From positions 62,001-126,000 of the forward strand of contig NZ_RCWE01000007.1 of NCBI RefSeq assembly GCF_018448925.1: 64,000 nucleotides of DNA, given 5' to 3'. Position numbers and translations under genes: made by a program. Source of the stretch: Photorhabdus akhurstii (GTDB lineage Bacteria > Pseudomonadota > Gammaproteobacteria > Enterobacterales > Enterobacteriaceae). Of this stretch, positions 8,657 to 17,139 are shown one piece after another; the first letter of the stretch is position 1, and every line of letters starts with the position of its first letter. The notes beneath the pieces were generated by a model, which worked only from the letters and a program-made list of their open reading frames with translations, ran no database searches and was not told the DNA's origin.

Positions 8657-8962
8657 TTAACATCCATCAGTCTTTAAATAACCACCGCAGTTCGCGATCT
8701 GTGATACCTGAGAATACGGGAAAAACCGAGTACCATTCTCGACAACTGGTCCATGAACAGCACGACATTGTGCTGTAATAGCACAAGTATCATTTCCGAG
8801 TTTCCAAATTGATAATATATCACAAGACTGGGAAGCACTAGACATATACCACTGCGCAATACACTCTTGATCAGTTAGTTCAATAGACTTATCGGCTCCA
8901 TTGCCTGCGTTTGCGGCAGACGCAATTCCGAGAAGCAATACTCCTAACATAAATTTCTTCAT
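8657..8962 (-). CDS. Small secreted Cys-rich protein, copy 2 (possible CVNH-like lectin module)
   Basis: 101-residue paralogue of the protein at 7730-8032. The signal peptide is nearly identical. All six cysteines are kept, and most changes fall between them (for example WNMSRASQ against WYMSSASQ, and CRTDNGG against CRAVHGP). The middle has one extra residue. The pattern of conserved cysteines with variable surface residues suggests that both copies remain functional and have diverged in binding surface. The start follows the same ribosome-site logic as copy 1. Confidence 0.7.
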   Translation of the reverse strand: MKKFMLGVLLLGIASAANAGNGADKSIELTDQECIAQWYMSSASQSCDILSIWKLGNDTCAITAQCRAVHGPVVENGTRFFPYSQVSQIANCGGYLKTDGC

Positions 8963-9751
8963 ATTTATATATCCTTTAAGAATCATTCAATTATCGTATA
9001 ATGGCATTAACTAATTGAAATTAATTTTCATAGCTATTTTAGGTATGTAAATATCTTTCTTAAATAATATTTAATTTCTGAATAAAATTATATAATCAAT
9101 ATTCTTTAGTGAATCGGAGAGCTTCATATATCCACATTAAGAAAGTAGTCCATCTTTCACATTATTACAAGTCAATTGGAATATAATATGAAAAAACCAT
9201 ATATTGATTTCAAATGGTTATCATTAAAATGATATTATTTACCCTACAAGATTCCAGTGAGTTAAATATTATTTTTTATTCATCAAGCATTAATTAGACA
9301 GAGCAATATGAATAAATTCCGGGCAAACAGCACTTAAATTAAAACTGAGATAAATCAATTCACTATAATATTTATATGCTTTAAATAATGCAAATCGCTA
9401 TGGAAAAATACTGACAAAAAGAAATATTATGACCATACATTATAAGTTATATCTATGATATTACTTTAAAACTGGATAAATATTTCAATTATCCCCACAA
9501 GCGTTAGATAATTCCAGGCTATTCATCTGTAATGTAACCATCCTAATAACAAAGTAATAATTAAAGAGACGCTATAAGATAAATATGGAATAATGTTAAC
9601 AATTAATTCCAGTATTAAACAATAACCGAATTACAATAAAATATATTTTTAGGTAAAATTATTGACGTAAAGGGCACTATGCTATGCACTGTAATTGAAT
9701 TTATTTCTAGCAAGAAAATTTGAGTAAATATACAATAATCTCATTCAATAC

Positions 9752-9782
9752 CTTGAAACCCTCTCACTTTGAACTATATTTA
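9752..9782 (+). promoter_or_regulatory. Leader motif shared by two paralogous genes, copy 1
   Basis: CTTGAAAC, a short spacer, then TTTGAACTATATTTAT lies about 55-85 bases before ATG 9836. The same arrangement occurs at 13119-13150 before the paralogue. Conservation in otherwise divergent AT-rich DNA points to a shared promoter or regulator site. The protein that would bind it is unknown. Confidence 0.45.
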
Positions 9783-9835
9783 TTTTAACTATGTTTAATT
9801 ATGAAAAAAATATTCATCCTTATGAGGGGTTAAAA

Positions 9836-10912
9836 ATGAGCACAGTCTTTGAATGGGACCCAAATAATTCTCAGGTATATACCAAAGATTATGGAACTGG
9901 ATCTATTATTCTTTCATCTACTCAGTCAGATTCATTCGATAAATTAGGTGGCGCTAATTTCACAATGAACGCTGAAAGTGAAACATTAACACTACAGAAT
10001 GATTCCGATAATATACCTATCTATTGGCCAGAATTTAACCGCAACAATGACGGAACAATGACTGATAGCGGCAAAGGATTAGATATAAATGTATCTGCTG
10101 GAACACTATTAGTAGACTATCGGCTAAATGATCAAAACCATACAGTTGATAGAAGCCATACAGTTGCTTATTTAGGGTGTTCTGAAAGCGCTAATTTTAT
10201 TCTTAAAAATTCAGGCTCCTTAAGCATCAAAAATCCAGGAACTGTATTTATGTTTATAGATTATGTCGTTTCCAATAAACCGCCAAAACTCATAATGTCA
10301 GGGAACAGTGAATTTGAAATAAAACAAACAACAAAAATAGAAGATGATGTTCCGGCTTTTATATTTCTAGCTAGTGAAATTTCTTTAAGTGAATCATCTA
10401 AGCTCACTTTTGAAAGTAGTAATCTCTACCTTGGAGATGGAAACTTTAATTACTGCAATATAAGCATACAAGATAAATCGACAGTGACCTTGATTAATAA
10501 TGGCATAATGCAAAAAAATGACATAGAAAAAAACAAGACATGGTTCAAGCTTAAAGCAGGTTCTCCTTTACTAAACTTAGAATCTTTCGATGGTATCAAT
10601 TTCCCACTCTACCTTGACAACGTAGAATATCCAGAAGGTCTATTTAATTTCATTACTACAGAAGGCAAGAATGAAGGAAAAATTATGATTGAATTCTCAC
10701 AACAAAATCCTAATAATATAAAAGACAATATAAATAAGATATTTGACAAAAAACTAATAGCTATCAATAATAAAATAATTAAAAAAGAAAAACACGAAGA
10801 TTATTTTAATATTGGTTATAAACCAGACCAATTAAAAAATGATCATAAATTTATGATTATAACAATATCACTTAAAGATCAATACCAATCATATCAAAAA
10901 GTAAATGTTTAG
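9836..10912 (+). CDS. Unknown beta-rich protein, paralogue A
   Basis: 358-residue protein without signal peptide or membrane segment. I do not recognise a named family. The sequence is rich in short beta-like stretches with Asn, Ser, Thr and Gly turns (ETLTLQND, SGNLII-like repeats), as in parallel beta-helix proteins. It aligns along its full length with the protein at 13204-14286, best at the C-terminus (FKLKAGSPLLNLES against FTLKAGATLLNLNS; LIAINNKIIKKE against FIAINGAVVETG). The start at 9836 is preferred over 9791 because AGGGG precedes it and it matches the paralogue's start. AT-rich, Lys/Asn-rich coding suggests acquired DNA. Confidence 0.75.
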   Translation: MSTVFEWDPNNSQVYTKDYGTGSIILSSTQSDSFDKLGGANFTMNAESETLTLQNDSDNIPIYWPEFNRNNDGTMTDSGKGLDINVSAGTLLVDYRLNDQNHTVDRSHTVAYLGCSESANFILKNSGSLSIKNPGTVFMFIDYVVSNKPPKLIMSGNSEFEIKQTTKIEDDVPAFIFLASEISLSESSKLTFESSNLYLGDGNFNYCNISIQDKSTVTLINNGIMQKNDIEKNKTWFKLKAGSPLLNLESFDGINFPLYLDNVEYPEGLFNFITTEGKNEGKIMIEFSQQNPNNIKDNINKIFDKKLIAINNKIIKKEKHEDYFNIGYKPDQLKNDHKFMIITISLKDQYQSYQKVNV

Positions 10913-11517
10913 CAGTTCAAAATTAATTTTACTCTTTGTGGTACGATATCAAATAAGGTAATGTACCACTTAACATCGATATAAATCAGCTATTATTTAA
11001 TCATGGTAAACTATAAAACACATACTTTATAAATGATATCTAATGTGTAAATTTACTCATAAAACCCAGAATTAAACAATTTTATACTTCAACAATATAT
11101 TTAACATGAATTAACAAAACCGAAAAATATCGAGTCATCACTTCACAAACAGTCATCACAAATACTCTGTGTTATTATATTCAGTAATTTCTTAAAATGG
11201 TAAGAATATCCATAAAAACAAATTCTATGCTCATGAAAATACAAACACAGTAATATTACATATATTTAGCAAGCCACACATTATTTCTCTAAATATCAAA
11301 CAAAATATACAATACCTTATATTAAAATAAAAAGATAAGGCTACATCGGAGTGTAGCCTTAAATCCAGAATTAAAAACCAGAGAACTCGTCAAGCAATCA
11401 TGTCTCTTTTCATTTATAACCTTAAAAAAGCTTATTCGAGTTTACAACCAGTTTATAATATATCAAGAACACAATTAATCTGTAAAAACTCTACTTTAAA
11501 AACCGAGCTATCTTGTG
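10913..11517. other. Gene-free AT-rich stretch with one hairpin
   Basis: No coding frame is supported. A short frame at 11400-11636 overlaps the minus-strand gene and has no ribosome site. The only clear structure is the hairpin at 11337-11360. Confidence 0.6.
11337..11360 (-). terminator. Terminator downstream of the 151-aa minus-strand gene
   Basis: Perfect 9-bp stem AAGGCTACA / TGTAGCCTT with loop TCGGAG. On the minus strand it is followed by a T-rich run (ATCTTTTTATTTT), so it fits termination of the gene whose stop is at 11518. Confidence 0.7.
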
Positions 11518-11973
11518 TTAGTACAATATCATTTGAGCAGTATTCAAATCTCCCGGAACCCTACACACAACTTTCAGATTTTTACTTCCCCCACTATTAT
11601 TATTACCTTGCGCTTCTCTTGAAGCTAAGTAATTAAAATTATCACCTACACAATATTTAATAACACCATTAATAGCTCTTGCTTCCTGGAATAACCAAAT
11701 CTTTCCAACATTTTCCCAATACTTTGTCATAACATGGAAATCAAGTGGCTTAATAATTTTAATATCCGTATTAGGACCTATAATTGGAACGCTTGCATAT
11801 ATGCCCCACACTGTCTCCATTGGCATAATCGTATATGTTCTCGTCAGACTGCCTCCAGTCAAATGTACATCATTATCGTTACCTACGAAATTACTAACAC
11901 TATAAATAGATGAAGTTAATTGTGAATCGATAATCTTTTCTAATTCTGCAATACGCTCTGTTTTTTCTATCAT
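11518..11973 (-). CDS. Hypothetical protein with N-terminal coiled coil
   Basis: 151 residues, not recognised. Residues ~1-18 (EKTERIAELEKII) form a short heptad-like helix. The rest looks like a compact alpha/beta or beta domain with two cysteines (KYCVGDN, VVCRVPG) and a Gly/Asn-rich loop (GNNNSGGS). There is no signal peptide or membrane helix. The start is set at 11973 because AGGTGA lies five bases before it; the ATG three codons upstream overlaps that site. It stands alone between two large gene-free AT-rich stretches and has its own terminator, which argues that it is real. Confidence 0.6.
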   Translation of the reverse strand: MIEKTERIAELEKIIDSQLTSSIYSVSNFVGNDNDVHLTGGSLTRTYTIMPMETVWGIYASVPIIGPNTDIKIIKPLDFHVMTKYWENVGKIWLFQEARAINGVIKYCVGDNFNYLASREAQGNNNSGGSKNLKVVCRVPGDLNTAQMILY

Positions 11974-13203
11974 TTCATTCACCTATATTATTAGAAAATT
12001 ATAAAAAACGTCATAGAATCTTGAATAACATTCATCTTCACATTAAAAATTAAATATAAACCCTGACTTAATTAAATTGATGAACTAATCTCTGAGCACC
12101 TCCTTAAGCTTGAAATGGATTGTTGACGTAAAACTTTCCCTTCTATTCTACGAAGGCGTTACTATTTTTATTTATCATGTTACGTTGTTAATTAAATATA
12201 GACAAAGTTCTATTCCTTTCCACTAAATTTAAAAATTATTTAATGACATCTTATCCATTTTCACTTTGAAACATTAAAAACCATAAAATCATTTATCCAA
12301 AAAAATAAAATCAGATAATTATTTCTATATTAATGCCAATAAACAATATAAAACAGAATAATATTATGCTCATACTTATTATTATTTCATAATAAAATTA
12401 ACCATTTTAAAAATCATCACACTCAGATGTATTCGCAATTAATTTTATAATTATTTCAGTATTTACAATGCATTATAGTATTTTGCACATATTTCCCCAA
12501 CAAGATCCTCGTCAGAGGATTACTTCATTTGACAATCGACAATAAAGCGTGCAGAAATTAGAAATTTTCTTTTTTGAGATTTAAATCACATATAGGTAAA
12601 CCGATTAGTTCAATCAAGTACCTTAATTTTCTATACGACAAGAAATAAGGTAATAACAACCTATTAAAATGCGTTGATAAGCTTACCTAACATCAACTTA
12701 TCCAACAAAACAGATACAAAAAATAGATTAAATTTACGACTAAGATATCTGGCTACTCACAGAGAGTAAAATTCTCAGCTTGAAATTAATATCGTCTTCG
12801 GATTATACATAATATGTATTGATTACATCAGCGCCCCACCAAACATAACTATCTTGACACAGGATTTTCACCTATCGTTATTTTCTCATTCACAAAGAAT
12901 TATTTATCAACTTGAACAACTCTCTTCACCAATTATGCTCAATCAAACCTGCATTTAAACCGAATTATTCAGTTAGCAAGTAGTAATAAACTATTCTCCG
13001 ATAATATCATTCCTTACATAAATAAACCGTTGAAAAATCTCTAGCAAAAACAGGAAAAAGCGCTGATATCAAACTCCATTGATCAGCAACAAAATCACAA
13101 TAAAATAGGAGAAAGTATCTTGAAACTTACTTATTTTGAACTATGTTTATATTAATCTACATTTAATAATGAAATAATATTAACTCAAAAAAGGGTAAAA
13201 TTA
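11974..13203. other. Long gene-free AT-rich stretch (about 1.2 kb)
   Basis: No coding frame on either strand that I can support. The left edge is the promoter side of the 151-aa gene, and the right edge holds the shared leader motif of paralogue B. Between them I see only AT-rich DNA with short imperfect inverted repeats. It may be decayed sequence. Confidence 0.55.
13119..13150 (+). promoter_or_regulatory. Leader motif shared by two paralogous genes, copy 2
   Basis: CTTGAAAC, a short spacer, then TTTTGAACTATGTTTAT, matching the motif at 9752-9782 in sequence and in distance to the start codon (about 55-85 bases). Confidence 0.45.
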
Positions 13204-14286
13204 ATGAGCGAAAAATTTATCTGGGTCCCTGATGAAGATCAATCATACGGTCATCAACACGGCAGTCAAACTATTACTCCATCAAGCTCTTTCGATAAAA
13301 ACATTGGTTTCACCTTCAAAATGGACGCTGGAGAAAATACATTAACACTGAATACGGATAACACAAATAGCATTAAAGCACACGATATTCATTGGCCCAG
13401 ACCATCAATTCCAGTTGAACTTAAAGAGCAATATGAGATAGTACATAAGGCAGAAAATACAGATAAAACTTTAGGAGAAACAATAAATATCTCCTCAGGA
13501 AATCTTATAATATCAGGAAGTCAAGAAAAACCTGTTAATTTTCATCTTAATTCTCAAATTACAGATAGATATAGAATAAAATTACAAAATTCAAGTACCC
13601 TTGCAATAGCAAAGGCAAACACGGTAAGAATTAGCGGTCCTAAAAATAAAACACTGAAACCAGAAGAATCAGCAGTCGCTATATCAGGGTTAAGTCACCT
13701 TACTGTAGAGGCTTCGGTAGAAATACAGCAAGAAAATGAAGTGATAAAAGGTAATATTTCACTAGAATGTGATTTCTCTATCACTGAATCCTCTAAAGCT
13801 ATGCTTAAAAGCCATCTGGTCAATATATACAATAGCAATATTATCTTACAAGATAATGCACAGATGTTAATAAGCTCTCAAATATTAAACATAAGAACTG
13901 ATTTAGATGAACAAGGTCAACCTTTATTCTACACAAATTTCACTCTAAAAGCCGGAGCGACTTTATTAAATCTTAACTCTCCAAATGGCACCGACTTTCC
14001 ATTAGATATTCACAGAGAAGATTATCCTAAAGGTGTATTCAATTTCATGGCCGAAGGAAAAGAGAACACAGGAAAAGTCGTCATTGATGTTGCACCAAAA
14101 GATGCTAATGCCTATGGTCTTAACACCATGCTCCGTAAAAATTTCATAGCGATTAATGGAGCAGTGGTAGAAACTGGAGACCAAATGAAATATTTTGATT
14201 TTAGTTATGGAAAAGATACCCGCAACGATAATCAAGTCGGAACAATAATTATCTCTCTTAGAAACCCTCACCTAAAATTGTCTTAG
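13204..14286 (+). CDS. Unknown beta-rich protein, paralogue B
   Basis: 360-residue full-length paralogue of the protein at 9836-10912. Both begin with a short W-containing segment (FIWVPDEDQ here, FEWDPNNSQ in A), a Ser-rich strand, then repeated beta-like segments (GNLIISGSQ, STLAIAKANTV) and a conserved C-terminal region. No signal peptide, membrane segment or catalytic motif is evident. The ribosome site is AAAGGG, nine bases before ATG. The two copies are about 3.3 kb apart with the 151-aa gene between them on the other strand. Function unknown; secretion by a non-Sec route cannot be excluded. Confidence 0.75.
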   Translation: MSEKFIWVPDEDQSYGHQHGSQTITPSSSFDKNIGFTFKMDAGENTLTLNTDNTNSIKAHDIHWPRPSIPVELKEQYEIVHKAENTDKTLGETINISSGNLIISGSQEKPVNFHLNSQITDRYRIKLQNSSTLAIAKANTVRISGPKNKTLKPEESAVAISGLSHLTVEASVEIQQENEVIKGNISLECDFSITESSKAMLKSHLVNIYNSNIILQDNAQMLISSQILNIRTDLDEQGQPLFYTNFTLKAGATLLNLNSPNGTDFPLDIHREDYPKGVFNFMAEGKENTGKVVIDVAPKDANAYGLNTMLRKNFIAINGAVVETGDQMKYFDFSYGKDTRNDNQVGTIIISLRNPHLKLS

Positions 14287-14505
14287 CAAATAGATTCAAG
14301 GCGCAGCATAGAATACAACGCTGTGCCTCCCGGTATTAACAGATCATCCCTACGCCATACACCTATAAGGCTAAAGTGAGTCAAACCCATTAGAAGCCCC
14401 TCACACTTACCCATTTTCCCCCTTGCTCCCATTCGGCAACGCTTTCTATACTCCCAATTACCGCCTTTCCCCTTATCCTAAATGGCGAGGTTTTTCGGAG
14501 GCTAA

Positions 14506-14790
14506 TTGATGAAGCAGGAAGTCAATCAACGACACCGTGCCTCATCCGACAACTACGGTTGGGATCGGATCTTGACTAACAGCCCCAAAATGATGGCGTT
14601 GTGCTGTGATACAGTGAAAGTTGGAGAAATGCCCCTTACCCTACAGGCCAAACTGTACCGCCTTAACGCTATTCATCTTTCTCCCCTCCGGGGACGTTCT
14701 GAAGATATTGCTTTACTGGCATATTCATTGCCTTACGGACATTCGCCTATGTCCAACATATCCTATATAGGGAATCAATATGAAAAATAA
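14506..14790 (+). pseudogene. atoC: Internally deleted relic of the sigma-54 response regulator atoC
   Basis: The 94-residue frame strings together three separated parts of AtoC. These are the linker and start of the AAA+ domain (WDRILTNSPKMMALCCDT, resembling AtoC HILTNSPAMMDICKDT), the Walker B neighbourhood (GEMPLTLQAKL) and a later AAA+ helix region (YRLNAIHLSPLRGRSEDIALLA). The receiver domain, Walker A, GAFTGA loop and DNA-binding domain are missing. It lies directly before atoD, where E. coli keeps atoC. Two in-frame internal deletions explain it. As an activator it cannot work. The start is TTG/ATG at 14506/14509 and the 3' end overlaps atoD. Confidence 0.85.
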
Positions 14791-15439
14791 ACTTATTAGC
14801 ACACAACAAGCTATGGAGCATTTTTATGACGGCATGACTATTATGGCTGGCGGTTTTATGGGCGTAGGTACACCCCCTCACTTAATCACCGCATTGCTGA
14901 ACTCCGGCGTCAAAGATTTGACCATCATTGCTAACGATACCGCCGGGATTGACGTTGGTATCGGCCCCCTTGTGGTTAATAACCGAGTGAAAAAAGTCAT
15001 CACCTCACATATTGGCACTAATCCAGAAACCGGACGCAAAATGCTTGCTGGAGAAATAGAAGTGGAACTGGTTCCTTTGGGTACGTTGATCGAACGTATT
15101 CGCTGCGGCGGAGCCGGTCTGGGCGGATTCCTGACCCCAACCGGGGTAGGTACTGTTGTAGAAGAGGGAAAACAAAAAATCACCGTCAATGGAACAGACT
15201 ATTTGCTGGAGCTCCCGCTACGCGCTGATCTCGCGTTGATTCAAGCTCATCTTGCTGACTATCACGGTAATCTGACCTACCAGTTAAGCGCCCGAAATTT
15301 TAACCCAGTGATCGCTCTGGCAGCGGACATCACGCTTGCTGAACCCGATAGGCTGGTTGAAGTCGGCGAGATTACACCAGACTGCGTGATAACACCTGGC
15401 GCATTGATCGACTACATCGTTTATCCAAGGGGAAACTAA
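14780..15439 (+). CDS. atoD: Acetate/acetoacetate CoA-transferase, alpha subunit AtoD
   Basis: 219 residues (E. coli AtoD 220). With AtoA it transfers CoA between acetyl-CoA and acetoacetate or short-chain fatty acids, allowing their use as carbon sources. It has the class I CoA-transferase alpha features: the glycine-rich [12 protein letters not shown] near the N-terminus, [18 protein letters not shown] in the middle and a conserved ARNFNP segment. The ribosome site AGGGAA precedes ATG 14780. The gene overlaps the atoC relic by 11 bases and is followed by atoA after two bases. It looks intact. Confidence 0.93.
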   Translation: MKNKLISTQQAMEHFYDGMTIMAGGFMGVGTPPHLITALLNSGVKDLTIIANDTAGIDVGIGPLVVNNRVKKVITSHIGTNPETGRKMLAGEIEVELVPLGTLIERIRCGGAGLGGFLTPTGVGTVVEEGKQKITVNGTDYLLELPLRADLALIQAHLADYHGNLTYQLSARNFNPVIALAADITLAEPDRLVEVGEITPDCVITPGALIDYIVYPRGN

Positions 15440-15441
15440 TA

Positions 15442-16101
15442 ATGAATGCTCAACAAGTTATTGCCCACCGCGCTGCTCTCGAACTACAAGACGGCGACGT
15501 TGTTAATCTTGGCATCGGCATTCCCACGCAAGTCCCGAACTATCTGCCAGATCACATTCATATTACTCTCCAATCAGAAAACGGCATATTGGGCCTTGGA
15601 CCGATTACAGAAGTACATCCTAATTTGGTCAACGCGGGCGGAAAACCCTGTGGCATCCTGCCCGGCGCTGCCATATTTGACAGTGCCCTCTCTTTTGCCC
15701 TGATCCGCGGTGGTCACGTAGATACCTGCATTCTGGGAGGTCTGCAAGTTGATCAGCACGCCAATCTAGCCAGTTGGATGATACCGGGGAAAATGGTCCT
15801 TGGTATGGGAGGAGCAATGGATCTTGTCACCGGCGCACGTAAAGTCATCATTGCAATGGAACATTGCACCAAAGACAGTTCAGCAAAAATCCTCAAGCAG
15901 TGTACTTTGCCACTCACTGCCATCAATAAAGTCAGCATGATTGTCACTGAATTAGCTGTCTTCTGCTTTGAACAGGGCCAGTTAATCCTGAAAGAACATG
16001 CGCCAAATGTCACATTAGAGGCTCTGCGAGAAAAAACCGAAGCAGAATTTAGTATCGCACATGACCTCAAAATCATGCCTATTCCGGTACAGGAGAAATG
16101 A
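15442..16101 (+). CDS. atoA: Acetate/acetoacetate CoA-transferase, beta subunit AtoA
   Basis: 219 residues (E. coli 216). The catalytic glutamate that forms the glutamyl-CoA thioester is in the SENGILGLGP motif. NLGIGIPTQVPNYLP and the GGHVDTCILGGLQVD block are also typical. It is coupled to atoD. Downstream, the transporter gene atoE and thiolase gene atoB of E. coli are absent. With its activator atoC destroyed, expression must depend on another promoter. Confidence 0.93.
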   Translation: MNAQQVIAHRAALELQDGDVVNLGIGIPTQVPNYLPDHIHITLQSENGILGLGPITEVHPNLVNAGGKPCGILPGAAIFDSALSFALIRGGHVDTCILGGLQVDQHANLASWMIPGKMVLGMGGAMDLVTGARKVIIAMEHCTKDSSAKILKQCTLPLTAINKVSMIVTELAVFCFEQGQLILKEHAPNVTLEALREKTEAEFSIAHDLKIMPIPVQEK

Positions 16102-16631
16102 GCATAATTAGCGAAATCATTAGCTGGTTTTATCAGTACTATCCTACCGCCCCACCAATCTAGACAGTTCAGATGTGAGGCAATGGCTGCTGGAATCTGC
16201 TAATTATTAGCATTGCTCATATTCCCGCTAACTCATCATCATTATCAATAATCACATCAAGAAATTTGAAGATACTGTAATTAAAACAAATAGCCACTCA
16301 AATATTAATAAAATGAAGTAATAACCCTTCAAGAACTGTCTCTTTATTCTAGATAAAGCATAGAGTAATTATAATAAATACTCATTGAATTCTCATAAAA
16401 TTATATAGTTATTTTTACAAGAAGAATCTTAGTATTCTTATTTAACGAAACAGTTAACATATAACTGTAATCATGCCAGCCTATTTAATATAGGCGTATT
16501 CATGCAACCACATAACTTTTATCGTTTTTTGTCAATTGTAGGGCTACAGATAAATCAATTTATTTTTCCATTAATACATCCTACTTAATCTTTAGACTAT
16601 CTAGCTACAGTGATCATTAGCTATTAAAAAG

Positions 16632-16646
16632 ATGATTTTTATCACA
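16632..16646 (+). promoter_or_regulatory. CRP-like site 1
   Basis: ATGA-N6-TCACA, close to the CRP consensus TGTGA-N6-TCACA in its right half. It lies about 150 bases before the small ORF that precedes the AEC transporter gene. Confidence 0.35.
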
Positions 16647-16686
16647 CTTTAAGATTTAAAAAATCAAATATAATAATTTTATTTTA

Positions 16687-16702
16687 GGTGATTCAAATCA
16701 CA
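16687..16702 (+). promoter_or_regulatory. CRP-like site 2
   Basis: GGTGA-TTCAAA-TCACA, matching nine of the ten half-site positions of the CRP consensus; it also resembles an FNR palindrome (TTGAT-N4-ATCAA) in part. It lies about 100 bases upstream of ATG 16799. Confidence 0.5.
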
Positions 16703-16798
16703 CTATCTATTAATTTTGGTTTTAAAGAAGAACAATATATGTAATATATTCCTACTTTTAGGGTTAGTTAACATTATAATTTTTCAAAGAGAATATAA

Positions 16799-17017
16799 AT
16801 GGATTACCAAAATATATTTCAATTAACCATGCAAGAAAAACAGGATCTATTTTCAGCATTAAACAAAATTGATTACGATTCTACCGGTGGCGATTTATAT
16901 ATTCATTTAGTTAAATCCTCCATGATGTCTTCTTTATCTATAAGAATAATATCAACCATAAATAAACAACGAACACCCATAAACCCTAAGCCAATATATT
17001 CTCTTGGAAAATTATAA
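16799..17017 (+). CDS. Small hypothetical ORF upstream of an AEC transporter
   Basis: 72 residues, not recognised. An AAAGAGAA sequence lies about six bases before the ATG. The first ~45 residues (LTMQEKQDLFSALNKIDYD) look like ordinary soluble protein, while the last ~25 become low in pattern, so it may be the start of a truncated enzyme gene. It sits downstream of the CRP-like sites and 122 bases before the transporter gene. Moderately doubtful. Confidence 0.35.
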   Translation: MDYQNIFQLTMQEKQDLFSALNKIDYDSTGGDLYIHLVKSSMMSSLSIRIISTINKQRTPINPKPIYSLGKL

Positions 17018-17139
17018 AACATCAATATAAATATTTTAACTGGCGACTACAACGCGTATTTATCTCATCTAACCTTTGGAATCATCGGTATTTAAATCAA
17101 ATAGAGCATAGAGTTTTCTCTGTCTAAAAGGACCACCAG

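Larger units (their letters stand above)
7580..9700. repeat. Tandem segmental duplication of about 930 bp
   Basis: The segment starting at 7580 (GCTTTACCATAGCC) recurs at 8509 (GCTTTGCCATAGCC). Both copies carry the hairpin, the secreted-protein gene, its promoter and the same downstream AT-rich DNA. Near the end, copy 2 has about 230 extra bases (about 9290-9510) before the shared tail (ATTCATCTGTAATGTAA at about 8370 and 9523; TATGCACTGTAAT at about 8490 and 9683). The gene-free spans 8057-8656 and 8987-9700 belong to this duplication, and I see no other gene in them. Confidence 0.85.
16102..16798. other. Gene-free region after atoA
   Basis: The first ~60 bases hold a short frame (ATG 16099, 21 codons, MSIISEIISWFY...) overlapping the atoA stop; it could be the last trace of atoE. 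The rest is AT-rich with no gene. Two CRP-like sites lie near the right end and are listed separately. Confidence 0.5.

Noticed and set aside
11400-11636. 78-codon plus-strand frame
   Set aside because: It overlaps the better-supported minus-strand gene, lacks a ribosome site and has low-complexity ends.
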